From NCBI RefSeq assembly GCF_008711285.1, contig NZ_VXDC01000003.1:124001-188000 (forward strand): DNA of 64,000 nucleotides. Reading direction: 5' to 3'. This DNA is from Roseibium aquae (GTDB lineage Bacteria; Pseudomonadota; Alphaproteobacteria; Rhizobiales; Stappiaceae). The notes under the pieces were generated by a model that made no database searches, was not told the origin of the DNA, and saw nothing but the letters and a program-made list of their open reading frames with translations. Within the stretch, counting starts at the first letter, position 1; each line of letters begins with the position of its first letter. This document shows, piece by piece, positions 36,482 through 46,156 of this stretch. The translations under genes were made by a program, and so were the position numbers.

Positions 36482-38071
36482 TTGGAAACGGGGCGCGCGA
36501 CGGTGAGGACGTACCAGACCAGGGCAACCGACAGGGTCGCGGCACTTGGCCGGCACCACATTTCGCGCCTGGCTTTTCTTCTTGCCGGTCTTCTGATCGC
36601 GGTGAGCGCGGCCTCGCTTCTGTTTGTCGGGTTTGTGGCGTCCGAAACCTCGGACCGGCAAACGGTTCAAAGCGAAAAACAACTCCTGCGGAATGTCCTT
36701 GCCCATCGGCTGGATCTTCTATCCCAGGAGCAACTCAGTCTCGCGCGATCCGATCACACAGTGGCCAGCCTCGTGCATTCATTCGATGTCCAATACGTGC
36801 GCCAGAGTGTCAGCGCTCAGTGGGCAAACTATGGCCACAACCGCACAGTCGTGATCACGGGCGACCGGATCATCCGGGCCGAATCCTTCGACGACTACAC
36901 CCATCTGACATCCGCTCCACTGGAAAGCGGCACTGCGATAGAGGACCTCTTCCGGCAGGTTCAGACCCTTTACATGGCCAACCGGGTTCGGGTCCCAGGC
37001 GGGTTTGGCCACCGCAGCCTGCAATCCCTGGACACCGATGACTTCGCGGTGGCCGGTTATACCGTTCTTGACAACAGGGTCGCGATGATCAGCGCGGTCC
37101 CGGTGATGCCGGACGGACGAACGACCTTGCCCGACGGACCGGCCGCCGTCATCGTCTCGGCCATGTTTCTCGATGGCGGAATGCTGCGCGACTTGAATGG
37201 CGACCTCACAAGCGACAATGCGGTCGTGGCGGAACTGAACGGCGCCCTCGCCTATGAGGAATTGAAATTTGCGCGGAGCATGCCGGATCTCCCGACAACC
37301 CCGGCGCTCGAGATCCGGGGGCTGGATGGCACGCTGCTTGGCGCTTTCCAGTGGCAAAGCCGAACCCAAACCAGCTCGATCTGGCCAACGGTCGTCCCCG
37401 TCATCTTCGTACTCAGCGTCGCTCTCGCCATTCTGGCTTTCGGAATCGCCTGGCGGATCGGGCGGCTGAACGCTTCCTTGCAACTGAGCGAGGCCCAAAA
37501 CCGGTATCTCGCCCTTCATGACAGCCTGTCGGGCCTTGCCAACCGCCTGCAGTTCAACCGGGCCCTTGAAACGGCGCTCAAGAGCGGTGCGGATACGCCC
37601 TTTACAATTCTCCAGTGCGACCTCGACAAGTTCAAGGCCGTGAACGACACCTACGGCCATGCGGCAGGGGACGAGGTGATCAAGGCCGTTGCCCAGCGGT
37701 TTACCGCGGCGATCGGAGAAAAAGGCCTCGTGGCGCGTCTGGGGGGCGACGAATTCGCCGTCCTGATCTATGCCAAACTGCCGAGGACAACACTGCGCGA
37801 TCTTGCGGTTCTGATGATCCGCTCAATCAAGGAACCGATTGCTCTGGAGGGCGGCAATACGGCCCATATCGGTTTGAGCATCGGCATCGCCTCTTTCCCC
37901 GGCGACGGCAAAGATCCGGAGGCGCTGATGGCCGCGGCCGACCGCGCGCTTTATGCCTCCAAGGAGGCTGGACGCGGCCGAGCCGCTTTCGCAAGCGACA
38001 CGGCAACAGCCGACGCCGGTTCCGCGGAACCGTCCAACACCACTTTCGGTATTGAAAGCGACGCCGCCTGA
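36482..38071 (+). CDS. CHASE4-GGDEF diguanylate cyclase
   Basis: A 529-residue membrane protein making c-di-GMP. A TM helix (residues ~29-55) and a second at ~300-325 bracket a periplasmic CHASE4-like sensor (SFDDYTHLTSAPLESGTAIE). The GGDEF domain begins at about 350 with DSLSGLANR and has an intact active site LGGDEFAVLIY. The inhibitory RxxD site, normally 5 residues before GGDEF, reads GEKG and is absent. The start is TTG 36482, with GTG 36503 also possible. No EAL domain. Confidence 0.9.
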   Translation: METGRATVRTYQTRATDRVAALGRHHISRLAFLLAGLLIAVSAASLLFVGFVASETSDRQTVQSEKQLLRNVLAHRLDLLSQEQLSLARSDHTVASLVHSFDVQYVRQSVSAQWANYGHNRTVVITGDRIIRAESFDDYTHLTSAPLESGTAIEDLFRQVQTLYMANRVRVPGGFGHRSLQSLDTDDFAVAGYTVLDNRVAMISAVPVMPDGRTTLPDGPAAVIVSAMFLDGGMLRDLNGDLTSDNAVVAELNGALAYEELKFARSMPDLPTTPALEIRGLDGTLLGAFQWQSRTQTSSIWPTVVPVIFVLSVALAILAFGIAWRIGRLNASLQLSEAQNRYLALHDSLSGLANRLQFNRALETALKSGADTPFTILQCDLDKFKAVNDTYGHAAGDEVIKAVAQRFTAAIGEKGLVARLGGDEFAVLIYAKLPRTTLRDLAVLMIRSIKEPIALEGGNTAHIGLSIGIASFPGDGKDPEALMAAADRALYASKEAGRGRAAFASDTATADAGSAEPSNTTFGIESDAA

Positions 38072-38080
38072 CCGGGCGGG

Positions 38081-39457
38081 TCAGGCCCGTAAACGCTCTG
38101 TCGGCTCGCGCATCGTGACCAATTCTTCCGCCGCGGTCGGATGAACGGCGATGGTCCGGTCGAAGTCCGCTTTGGTTGCCCCCATTTGCAGCGTGATCCC
38201 CAGCACCTGGGCCAGTTCTCCGGCATCGGGGCCCAGAACATGGACACCGAGCACCTTGTCCGTATCGGCATCGACGATGAGCTTCATCAGCATTTTTTCA
38301 TCGCGGCCAGACAAGGTGTGCTTCATGGGCCGGAAACTGGACGTGTAGATGTCGAGATTGGGGGTGCGCTCAAGGGCGGCTTCCTGCGTCAGTCCCACGG
38401 TGCCCAGTTCGGGCTGCGAAAATACTGCCGTTGCGATCAGGTCGTGATCGACGGTCCAAGGCTTGTTCCCGAAGACCGTGTCTGCAAAGGCATGGCCCTC
38501 GCGGATCGCGACCGGGGTTAGATTGGCGCGGTTGGTGACGTCTCCAACGGCATAGATGCTGTCCACGCTGCTTTTCGAGGTCGCGTCAACCTTGATCGCG
38601 CCAGTATCATCCAGTTGGACACCAGCCTTCTCCAGGCCCAGATCGGCTGTATAGGGGCGCCGGCCGATCGCGAACATGATCTGCCCCGCCTCAAGGGCTT
38701 CGCCGTTCCTGGTATGCCCGACGAGAGAGCCATCCGGTTTCTTCTCGATGGATGAGAACACATCCCCGCACAGGACACGAATGCCCTTTTTTTCCATTTC
38801 CTCGTGAACCGCCCTTCGCAGGTCCATATCGAAACCGCGCAGGATCTGGCTGCCGCGGTAGATCAATGTGGTGTCGACCCCCAGCCCATTGAAAATTCCG
38901 GCAAACTCGACGGCGATATAGCCGCCTCCGGCCACCACGATCCTGTCCGGCAAATCCGCCAGATGAAACGCTTCGTTGGACGTGATGACATGCTCGGCAC
39001 CAGGCAGGTCCGGATCGACATTGGGCGCAGCCCCCACGGCGACAAGGATATACCGGGCGGTGACGGTCTGTCCTGTGGACCGCAAACGGACCGTATGCGC
39101 GTCTTCGATCACGGCCCGCGTGTCATGCATCTCCACGCCCGTTCTTTCCAGGTTGCGCCGGTAAACGCCTTCCAGGCGCGCGATCTCCTGGTCTTTGGCC
39201 CGGATCAGTTTTTCCCAGGAAAAACTCCGCTCGCCCACCGACCAGCCGAAACCTTCCGCATCCTCGAATTCCTCTGAGAATTTTGAGGCATAGACAAACA
39301 GCTTTTTCGGAACGCAGCCCCGGATCACGCAGGTGCCGCCGTAGCGGTATTCCTCGGCGATCCCGACTTTCGCGCCATGGGTCGCCGCGATCCGCGCGGC
39401 CCGCACCCCTCCCGATCCGCCGCCGATCACGAACAGGTCATAATCATAATCGCTCAT
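38081..39457 (-). CDS. gor: Glutathione reductase
   Basis: A 458-residue flavoprotein disulfide reductase. FAD site VIGGGSGGVRAARIAA, redox-active disulfide GGTCVIRGCVPKK, NADPH site VAGGGYIAVEFAGIF, C-terminal dimer domain with the catalytic His (VHPTAAEELVTMREP). It regenerates GSH in the cytosol with NADPH. It follows DUF2059 and rpiA on the same strand, a conserved alphaproteobacterial order, but a hairpin lies in the gap. Confidence 0.96.
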   Translation of the reverse strand: MSDYDYDLFVIGGGSGGVRAARIAATHGAKVGIAEEYRYGGTCVIRGCVPKKLFVYASKFSEEFEDAEGFGWSVGERSFSWEKLIRAKDQEIARLEGVYRRNLERTGVEMHDTRAVIEDAHTVRLRSTGQTVTARYILVAVGAAPNVDPDLPGAEHVITSNEAFHLADLPDRIVVAGGGYIAVEFAGIFNGLGVDTTLIYRGSQILRGFDMDLRRAVHEEMEKKGIRVLCGDVFSSIEKKPDGSLVGHTRNGEALEAGQIMFAIGRRPYTADLGLEKAGVQLDDTGAIKVDATSKSSVDSIYAVGDVTNRANLTPVAIREGHAFADTVFGNKPWTVDHDLIATAVFSQPELGTVGLTQEAALERTPNLDIYTSSFRPMKHTLSGRDEKMLMKLIVDADTDKVLGVHVLGPDAGELAQVLGITLQMGATKADFDRTIAVHPTAAEELVTMREPTERLRA

Positions 39458-39525
39458 CTTTGCCTCTTTCGATCCCGCGATGGCGGCACCGCCCGTGCGT
39501 GCGCACCCGGCAGCCCGTCAAGAAC

Positions 39526-39546
39526 AAGGCCGCTCACAGCGGCCTT
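39526..39546 (-). terminator. Hairpin between DUF2059 gene and gor
   Basis: An 8-bp stem AAGGCCGC/GCGGCCTT with a 5-base loop, followed on the minus strand by GTTCTT. It lies between the DUF2059 stop and the gor start, so it may terminate or attenuate rpiA-DUF2059 readthrough. Confidence 0.5.
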
Positions 39547-39598
39547 GGAAGCGATTTTGTCGTGCCGGACAGCTGCCGGCCAGGGTCACCGCCAATAC

Positions 39599-40108
39599 CT
39601 ACTGGGGTTGCGCCAGAGCGTCCAGGCGCTCGCGCACAAGGGCGACCATTTCCGTCGACATGGCATCCTGCCACTGACGGGCCGCGCCAACGGAAAGCGC
39701 CGTGATGGTCGGGCCATTTTCCGACAGCTTTTTGCCCAGCGGCGAGCGGTAGAACTCGGCCAGCTGCCGAAGCTCCTCTTCGGAGAACCGGCGCGCCCAG
39801 ACTTCATAGACGATGCGGTTCAGTTCGGACCGGCGCTTGGCCATTTCGAGCGCCACTTCGTTGGTGACCATCTCGATCTCTTGGGTGCGGGCTGGATCGG
39901 ACTGGATGAAAAGCGTGCGCGTCTGTTCCGCCATCAACGGCAAGATATTGTCGAAGGTGTCCAGGGCTTGCGCCTCTTGCACGACTGCGCGAGCCGCCTC
40001 GATGTGGCTTTCCGACAGCTCCTCCTGAGCCACCGCCGCACCGGCACTTGCCATCAGCATCGCAGCGCCGAGCAAATGGCCGAGTGGGAAGAGTGATTTC
40101 ATCTTCAT
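39599..40108 (-). CDS. DUF2059 exported protein
   Basis: A 169-residue protein with a signal peptide (FPLGHLLGAAMLMASAGAAVA). The DUF2059 domain reads YEVWARRFSEEELRQLAEFY, then RSPLGKKLSE. It lies between rpiA and gor, its usual place in alphaproteobacteria. No function is known. A redox or folding role in the periplasm has no direct support. Confidence 0.9.
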   Translation of the reverse strand: MKMKSLFPLGHLLGAAMLMASAGAAVAQEELSESHIEAARAVVQEAQALDTFDNILPLMAEQTRTLFIQSDPARTQEIEMVTNEVALEMAKRRSELNRIVYEVWARRFSEEELRQLAEFYRSPLGKKLSENGPTITALSVGAARQWQDAMSTEMVALVRERLDALAQPQ

Positions 40109-40194
40109 CTTAGGAACTCCATTGGGCTCCGGAGCTTAAGACCCAGAGCAATTCTCTCGCATTAATATCCAATTTCTGAAGCGCTTCCCATCAA

Positions 40195-40884
40195 TCAGGC
40201 GCGCAGCATTCGGACATCCTCTTCACCGGCAACATAAGCGGTTTGGGCCAGGCCCAGAAACAAGCCATGGTCGACAACACCCGGTATCGCGACCAGAGAA
40301 CGGGCCAGGGTTTCGGCCTCGTCGATCCGGCCGAGATGCGCGTCCAGGATGTAGTGACCGCCGTCGGTGACGAAGGGCTGTTCCACTCCACCACGAAGAC
40401 GGAGGTCGGTTGGCAAACCCATTTCGGCAAGCACCCGCTCGATCGCCGTTCGCGTTGCCGCCAATCCAAAAGGGACAACCTCGATCGGCAGAGGGAAGGC
40501 CCCCAGAGCCGGCACGAGCTTGCTCTCATCAGCGATCACGATCATCCGCTCGGATGCCGCTGCAACGATTTTTTCCCGCAAAAGGGCACCACCCCCACCT
40601 TTGATCAGGGACAGCCCCGGCCCGATTTCATCTGCTCCGTCGACCGTCAGATCCAGGGTCCCCAACGCGTCAAGCGTCGATAGCCGCACACCGAGTTCCT
40701 CGCACAAAGCCCTGGTCCGTTCGGATGTGGGAACACCCACGATATCGAGGCCGCCGCGGACCCGCTCCGCCAGGCTCTTAACAAAACACTCCGCGGTGGA
40801 CCCGGTCCCGATGCCCAGTTTCATTCCCGAAACAACATCTTGGGCGGCCCGGTCGGCGGCCTTTTGTTTTTGCGTGTCGCTCAT
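40195..40884 (-). CDS. rpiA: Ribose-5-phosphate isomerase A
   Basis: A 229-residue enzyme interconverting ribose-5-P and ribulose-5-P. Motifs: [20 protein letters not shown] near the start, [20 protein letters not shown] (substrate Asp residues) and [14 protein letters not shown] 40884 is preferred, with GGGAGAG upstream. The open frame further upstream is not homologous. First gene of the rpiA-DUF2059-gor group. Confidence 0.96.
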   Translation of the reverse strand: MSDTQKQKAADRAAQDVVSGMKLGIGTGSTAECFVKSLAERVRGGLDIVGVPTSERTRALCEELGVRLSTLDALGTLDLTVDGADEIGPGLSLIKGGGGALLREKIVAAASERMIVIADESKLVPALGAFPLPIEVVPFGLAATRTAIERVLAEMGLPTDLRLRGGVEQPFVTDGGHYILDAHLGRIDEAETLARSLVAIPGVVDHGLFLGLAQTAYVAGEEDVRMLRA

Positions 40885-41167
40885 TGCGCTCTCCCGCCGT
40901 GGGCGGCTGTGATTTCGCCGCTCAAGAAAAGGCGACCGGCGGGTCCTTAGCATGAGGCTCCGGCTTCGGTCCAGTGTGCGCCCGGATCGGATCGGCTTGA
41001 AGCGAGATTTTCCCGTTGGGTTTCCGGCGCTCTCCTGATGCAGCTCCGGTTCGGCGGTTCTGCGCGCCCTCCAGCGCCTCGGCCCCGACCGGCAAGGAAT
41101 TAACGAACCGTTCAGTCCTTTGTGGTTAAAAAACATAGTTAAACATGACATGGAGGATGTCGTGGTA

Positions 41168-42949
41168 ATGGTCCTGTTCAACAAGATGCGCTCGAATACG
41201 CGATTGGGCCCTGCTCATCAGGACGAGACCGATACGCACCACGGGCCGGACGCCGATCCGACGGATACCCCCGGACAGGCGGGAAAATCTGCGGATAGGG
41301 GTACACTGACCCTTGCGCTGGACATGATCGAGGACGATCTTCATGTCGCGGCCCGCAACCTCAACGGCATCGCATCCGACGTTCAGACCGCTATAACCGC
41401 CCAGTTCGAGGTTCTGGAGCAGATCAGGCAAGATGGGATGGATCTGGCGGCGCAAACCAACCTGGCGAGCCAAAACGCCACTGGTCTTGCCGAATCAATC
41501 GATGCCCTGACGACTTCGAGCGCGGAAATCGAAAGCCAGATGGACCGATCAAGCGCATTGTCGGACCAGGCGCTTGATGTCGCCGGCCACGCTAATCAGG
41601 AAGTCGAGGCGCTACGGAACGCGATCCTGAGCATCAGCGAGGTGGTCACGCTGATCTCGGATATCGCGAAACAAACGAACCTGCTGGCCTTGAATGCAAC
41701 AATCGAAGCCGCGCGGGCCGGGGAAGCAGGAAAGGGATTTGCGGTCGTCGCCAGCGAGGTCAAGGCCCTGTCGGTGGAGACCCAGCGGGCGACCGATCAG
41801 ATTGTCAGCAACATTGACCGACTTCAGCAATCCGCAGAGACCAGTATCGCATCGGTGAACCGGATCGTCGATGTGATCGGAGAGATACGGCCGAGTTTTG
41901 CCGCGGTTGAGGCGGCTGTCCAGACACAGATCTCGACAACGAACGAGATCGGAGACCGGGCGCGGGAAACCGCAAGTTTCGTGGATCAGGTTCGCGGCCG
42001 GGCCAACACCATAAACGACCGGGCCGTGAGCGCCGAACAACGCGGCCAGACCGCACAGAACGCGAGCGAGCGGCTCGGCCAGTCCGTGGAGGCCCTCCGG
42101 CACCGGTTCACCATGATGATCCGGCAAAGCGCGGTGGGCGATCGCCGCCAGCAAGACCGCCTGCCCGTGCGCCTGACCGGGACCATGGCAGTGGGCGGCA
42201 AGCCATGCGCCGTTGAAACGCGTGACATCTCCGAAGGGGGAACCCTGGTTCATGCGGAGGCCGCCGCCGGTGTGCGGCCCGGCCTTCTTGCCGACCTGAA
42301 CCTGAACAAGTTGGGCACGGTCCGGGTGCGGGTGGTGGAACAGTCCGACGTGGGCCTCCACTGCGCCTTCGTTGATCCCGATCCCCGGTTCACCGAGGCG
42401 CTCGGCGACCTTCTCGCGGAAATCCACGGCCAGTTCGCTGTCTATGTCGAGCGCGCCCAGACCGGTGCCCAGGCGATTGCGGCGGCCATGACCGGCATGA
42501 TCGAAAAGGGATCCATGAGCGTCGAGGCTCTTTTTGACACCGACTATGCGCCCATCCCGGGGACAAATCCGCAGCAGGTGACAACACGGTCGCTGTCCGT
42601 GCTGGAAAGCATCCTGCCGCCGATCCAGGAAGACATTCTCAAGACCGATCAGCGCATGGCCTTCTGCGCCGCTGTGGACAGGAATGGTTATCTCCCCGTC
42701 CACAATAGAATTTATTCACACCCGCAAAGATCCGACGATCCGGCCTGGAACACCGCCAACAGCCGCAACAAACGCATCTTCGATGATCGCGCGGGGTTGA
42801 GCGCCGGGCGCAACACTCGGCCCTTCCTGATCCAGAGCTATGCCCGCGACATGGGCAACGGCAAAACGGTCTGGATGACGGAAATCGACGCGCCCATCTA
42901 TGTCAACGGCCGTCAATGGGGCGGGTTCCGGACAGCCTACAAACAGTAG
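41168..42949 (+). CDS. Soluble methyl-accepting protein with PilZ and C-terminal sensor domain
   Basis: About 593 residues without a TM helix. The MCP signalling hairpin comes first ([35 protein letters not shown]). A PilZ domain follows, with RRQQDR and DISEGG (c-di-GMP ligands). A C-terminal ~150-residue Cache/PAS-like domain ([39 protein letters not shown]) ends it. The sensor is C-terminal, the reverse of normal MCPs. GGAGG lies 11 bp before ATG 41168. It could couple c-di-GMP to chemotaxis. No che genes nearby. Confidence 0.88.
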   Translation: MVLFNKMRSNTRLGPAHQDETDTHHGPDADPTDTPGQAGKSADRGTLTLALDMIEDDLHVAARNLNGIASDVQTAITAQFEVLEQIRQDGMDLAAQTNLASQNATGLAESIDALTTSSAEIESQMDRSSALSDQALDVAGHANQEVEALRNAILSISEVVTLISDIAKQTNLLALNATIEAARAGEAGKGFAVVASEVKALSVETQRATDQIVSNIDRLQQSAETSIASVNRIVDVIGEIRPSFAAVEAAVQTQISTTNEIGDRARETASFVDQVRGRANTINDRAVSAEQRGQTAQNASERLGQSVEALRHRFTMMIRQSAVGDRRQQDRLPVRLTGTMAVGGKPCAVETRDISEGGTLVHAEAAAGVRPGLLADLNLNKLGTVRVRVVEQSDVGLHCAFVDPDPRFTEALGDLLAEIHGQFAVYVERAQTGAQAIAAAMTGMIEKGSMSVEALFDTDYAPIPGTNPQQVTTRSLSVLESILPPIQEDILKTDQRMAFCAAVDRNGYLPVHNRIYSHPQRSDDPAWNTANSRNKRIFDDRAGLSAGRNTRPFLIQSYARDMGNGKTVWMTEIDAPIYVNGRQWGGFRTAYKQ

Positions 42950-43018
42950 TTGGTGCATCCTTGGCCGACCAAACAAGGCGCCGGCCGTTCCCTCGTCAAT
43001 GCCGATCAGCAGGTCCAG

Positions 43019-43684
43019 ATGTCCGTAGCCGTGTTCGATCTCGATGGAACGCTTGTCGCGTCGCTGGAAGATCTCGTCGCAAGCCTGAATGCCGTCCTGG
43101 AAAGTGAAGGCTGCGTACCGGTGGAGCCGTCGAGCATGCGCGGGCATGTCGGCTTCGGTGCACGGGTCCTGATCCAAAAAGGGCTTGAGGCAAATGGGAG
43201 GCCGTGGACCGCGCCCGACATCGAGGCGCGCCTTCCCCGGTTTCTGGACCACTACGAGCGGACCTTCACCACTCACACCCGTCCATTTGAAGGCGCGCTG
43301 GCCGCCCTTGACCGTCTCAGGAGCAATGGATGGCGCCTGGCGATTTGCACCAATAAATCGACCCGGCTCACCCTTCCCCTCCTGGAGGAGTTGGACCTGA
43401 GAGATCTTTTTGACGCTGTTGTTGCCGGAGACACCTTCGAAAACGCCAAACCACACGGCGAGCCGGTTCTGGGGGCGATCCAGCTGGCCGGGGGAACGGT
43501 GCAGGGCTCCGTCATGATCGGCGACACGCGGACCGACATCGACGCCGCGCGGGCCGCCGGCATCCCGGCTATCGCCGTGACCTTCGGCTACTCTCCGGTT
43601 CCTGTGGCGGAACTCGGCGCCGATGGGGTGATTGGACATTTCGATCAGCTGGACGCGGCCCTGTCCGGCCTCTCCAGCCCGTGA
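43019..43684 (+). CDS. gph: HAD-family phosphoglycolate phosphatase
   Basis: A 221-residue haloacid dehalogenase-type phosphatase. Motif I VFDLDGTLVAS (nucleophile Asp), motif II in CTNKS, motif III Lys in NAKPHGEPV, motif IV IGDTRTDIDAARAAG. Family annotation is phosphoglycolate phosphatase, which removes 2-phosphoglycolate from DNA repair or photorespiration-like side reactions. Substrate is inferred from similarity only. It starts 69 bp after the MCP stop. Confidence 0.85.
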   Translation: MSVAVFDLDGTLVASLEDLVASLNAVLESEGCVPVEPSSMRGHVGFGARVLIQKGLEANGRPWTAPDIEARLPRFLDHYERTFTTHTRPFEGALAALDRLRSNGWRLAICTNKSTRLTLPLLEELDLRDLFDAVVAGDTFENAKPHGEPVLGAIQLAGGTVQGSVMIGDTRTDIDAARAAGIPAIAVTFGYSPVPVAELGADGVIGHFDQLDAALSGLSSP

Positions 43685-43784
43685 TCTGCCGGTCGGCCCA
43701 CCAGCCACAGACCACGGCCCCGCAAAAAGCGCTTGCCTCGTCAAAGGTCTTCGATTAGTTATCCGCCCACCGTTTTGGACTTCA

Positions 43785-43859
43785 GGGCGATTAGCTCAGC
43801 GGGAGAGCGTTCCGTTCACACCGGAAAGGTCACTGGTTCAATCCCAGTATCGCCCACCA
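43785..43859 (+). tRNA. tRNA-Val (anticodon CAC)
   Basis: The cloverleaf folds cleanly. Acceptor GGGCGAT pairs with ATCGCCC, the D arm contains AGCTCAGCGGGAGAGC, the anticodon loop TTCACAC between TTCCG/CGGAA gives CAC (Val, GTG codons), and the T arm has GGTTCAATC. CCA is encoded. No integrase or repeated 3' end was found nearby. Confidence 0.97.
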
Positions 43860-44048
43860 TTTCCGCAGCACCGTCTTCCATCGTCTGCCGCTCCGCCGAT
43901 CTGCGCCCCGAAAAACGAGCGTCGGCATGATCGCTTGTGCAAACCCTTGTGCACAGCGCCGGGGCCTGCGGTCCAGTTGATGTCCCCATGCCGCCGCATT
44001 TGCTATCCTGAGGCCCGAATCTTGCGAGCAACTCAGGCAGCGCTGCCC

Positions 44049-45938
44049 ATGTCCCTTTCCAGAACGGTCCAACGCCCCCAAAGCAATCCGCTGCGGGAGA
44101 AGATGCTCCAGGCGGTGGCCTATCAAAAGGCCGGCGAGCACGAAAAGGCGCAGCGCATCTACAAGTCGATCCTCAAGAAAGACCCGAAAAACGTGAACGC
44201 ACTGCATCTGCTGGGTGTCACTTATCGTCAGATGGGCTTTCCAAAGCGTGCGATCGAGTACATCGAGAAGGCGATCAAGCTTTCCCCCAAGCCGGAAGCC
44301 TCATTCCTGGCCAATCTGGCCCGCGCCATGTCGGATATCCCGGACTACTCGCTGACCGAGATCCTGGATACGACCGAAAAGGCGCTCGCGCTCAATCCGA
44401 AATTGCTGGAGGCCCTGAACCTGAAAGGCGTTGCCCTTGCTCGGGACGGCCGAGAGGAAGAAGCCGAGGAACAATTCCAAAGACTGATCGTCGAATACCC
44501 CACCTATGTGGACAGCTACCGGAACTACGCTGTCATGTTGCGGGACCGGGAAGAGCATGAACATGCGCTCAAGCTGCTCAAGACTGCGATTCTTCTCGAT
44601 CCGGACAATCCGGAAAACTATGCGGATCGGGCCCGCTGCCGTCTGGCCCTCAAAGAGTATGATCAACTGGAGATCGATCTGTCCGAAGCGCTCGAGCGGT
44701 TTCCCGGGAATGGCGATATCCAGCACGAGGTCGCGCGGTACATGTTCATGGCGGGCCGCCATTACGAAGGCCTCCCCTATGCCCAGCGGGCGGCCCAGGA
44801 CAATCCCAACAACGAGCACCGCCAAGTCACACTCGGGGTTATCCTGCACGGCCTGGGCCGTCCCCACGACGCCCTGGAGGCCTTCGGGCAAGCCAAGAGG
44901 ATTTCGGGAGACAAGCCAAGCGCGGCGGACTGGAACATTTCCCTGGCCTTCCTCGCAACCGGCGATCTGGAAAAGGGTTGGGACCTCCATCCGGCACGGT
45001 TTCTGGGCAAGGGAGTGCCGGGCGTCATCAGGCGGCAGTTCGAGCAGCCCGTCTGGCGCGGCGAGGACATTTCGGACAAGACCATTCTCGTTTGGACCGA
45101 TCAGGGCCTCGGCGACACCTTGATGTCAGGACTGATGATGCCGGATCTCATCAAACGTGCCGGTCACGTCATCTTCGAGGGCCCCACCAAGGCGATCCCG
45201 CTTTTTGAGCGCGCCTTCCCCAGCGTGACGAGCCGCTCTCCCCTTGTCGGCGAAGCCCCCGACTATTGGCCGACGGTCTCGGATTTCGACTATCACATCT
45301 GCATCTCGGATCTGGGCCGGTTTTTCCGGCGCAGCTTGCAAGCCTTCGACGAGGCCGATCAGTCCGTTTACCGGGTGAACATGGAACTGGCGCGGACCTT
45401 TCACGAACGGCTCGGCGAGCGCACAAAAGGCCCGATCGTCGGCGTGTGCTGGCGGTCCCAGAACCTCGATATCTCCCGCGTCCGGTCGTACCTGTCGGCC
45501 CCCGAGATCAGCCCCATCCTGGAATTCGAGGGCGTGACCTACATCAATCTTCAGTACAAATATGTCGAGAAGGAAATTGCCTTCCTGCAGAACAAGACCA
45601 AAGGCAATTTCATCAATTTCGAGGAAATAGATCTGTTCAATGATCTGGACAGTGCCTTGGCGCTCTCGGCCATCTGCGATGTCGCCATCGGCCCCGCAAC
45701 AGCGTCCGCCGTGCTGCCGGCACTTGCCGATGTTCCCGTTCTCAGTTTCGGCGGTCCCCCGCGGATGCCGCTGAAAGATGGTAGATACAAGCGATATATT
45801 CGAAAGACCGCCCATTTTACACTCGAGCTAGACCAACCGACAAAAGCGATTGTCCCGACGGTGAAAAATGAACTCGGCCAGTATCTTGCGGGGTTTTCAC
45901 CGGCAGCCCGGCTGAGACGTCTCGGATTGCAAGGCTAG
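44049..45938 (+). CDS. TPR-repeat protein with glycosyltransferase-like C-terminus
   Basis: A 629-residue protein. Residues ~15-320 hold about seven to eight tetratricopeptide repeats (e.g. AEYQKAGEHEKA-like AVAYQKAGEHEKAQRIYKSI and VNALHLLGVTYRQMGFPKRA). The C-terminal ~300 residues look like a GT-B fold related to TPR glycosyltransferases (ILVWTDQGLGDTLM, GPIVGVCWRS, DVAIGPATASAVLPALADVP). The classical nucleotide-sugar residues are not obvious. Such genes often accompany flagellin or surface glycan modification, and a SAM methyltransferase is next. No signal peptide. Confidence 0.8.
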   Translation: MSLSRTVQRPQSNPLREKMLQAVAYQKAGEHEKAQRIYKSILKKDPKNVNALHLLGVTYRQMGFPKRAIEYIEKAIKLSPKPEASFLANLARAMSDIPDYSLTEILDTTEKALALNPKLLEALNLKGVALARDGREEEAEEQFQRLIVEYPTYVDSYRNYAVMLRDREEHEHALKLLKTAILLDPDNPENYADRARCRLALKEYDQLEIDLSEALERFPGNGDIQHEVARYMFMAGRHYEGLPYAQRAAQDNPNNEHRQVTLGVILHGLGRPHDALEAFGQAKRISGDKPSAADWNISLAFLATGDLEKGWDLHPARFLGKGVPGVIRRQFEQPVWRGEDISDKTILVWTDQGLGDTLMSGLMMPDLIKRAGHVIFEGPTKAIPLFERAFPSVTSRSPLVGEAPDYWPTVSDFDYHICISDLGRFFRRSLQAFDEADQSVYRVNMELARTFHERLGERTKGPIVGVCWRSQNLDISRVRSYLSAPEISPILEFEGVTYINLQYKYVEKEIAFLQNKTKGNFINFEEIDLFNDLDSALALSAICDVAIGPATASAVLPALADVPVLSFGGPPRMPLKDGRYKRYIRKTAHFTLELDQPTKAIVPTVKNELGQYLAGFSPAARLRRLGLQG

Positions 45939-45949
45939 AGTATCTGTCA

Positions 45950-45966
45950 TTTTGATCGAAACGCCC
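45950..45966. repeat. Partial copy of the convergent hairpin element
   Basis: A 17-bp stretch matching the right half of the element at 53554-53577 with two differences, again just after a stop codon and between convergent genes. Confidence 0.35.
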
Positions 45967-46156
45967 AAATGTGCAAGGCAATTCAAGGGAAGGTCGCCTC
46001 TGGGTATACAACCGGTTCTGGCTCGACATCCGCTGATCCAGGGCCATGTGCCGAACGGTCTGCTCAAACGGCGGCAGGTGCCGAGCTGAAACAAGCGGGT
46101 CGTTGTTCGGGCACAAAGAGCGTTTGATATGACCCCAATCTCCGCTTTCCTGATCG

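Noticed and set aside
43785..43859. tRNA-Val as integration site of a genomic island
   Set aside because: No integrase, no duplicated tRNA 3' end and normal housekeeping genes on both sides.
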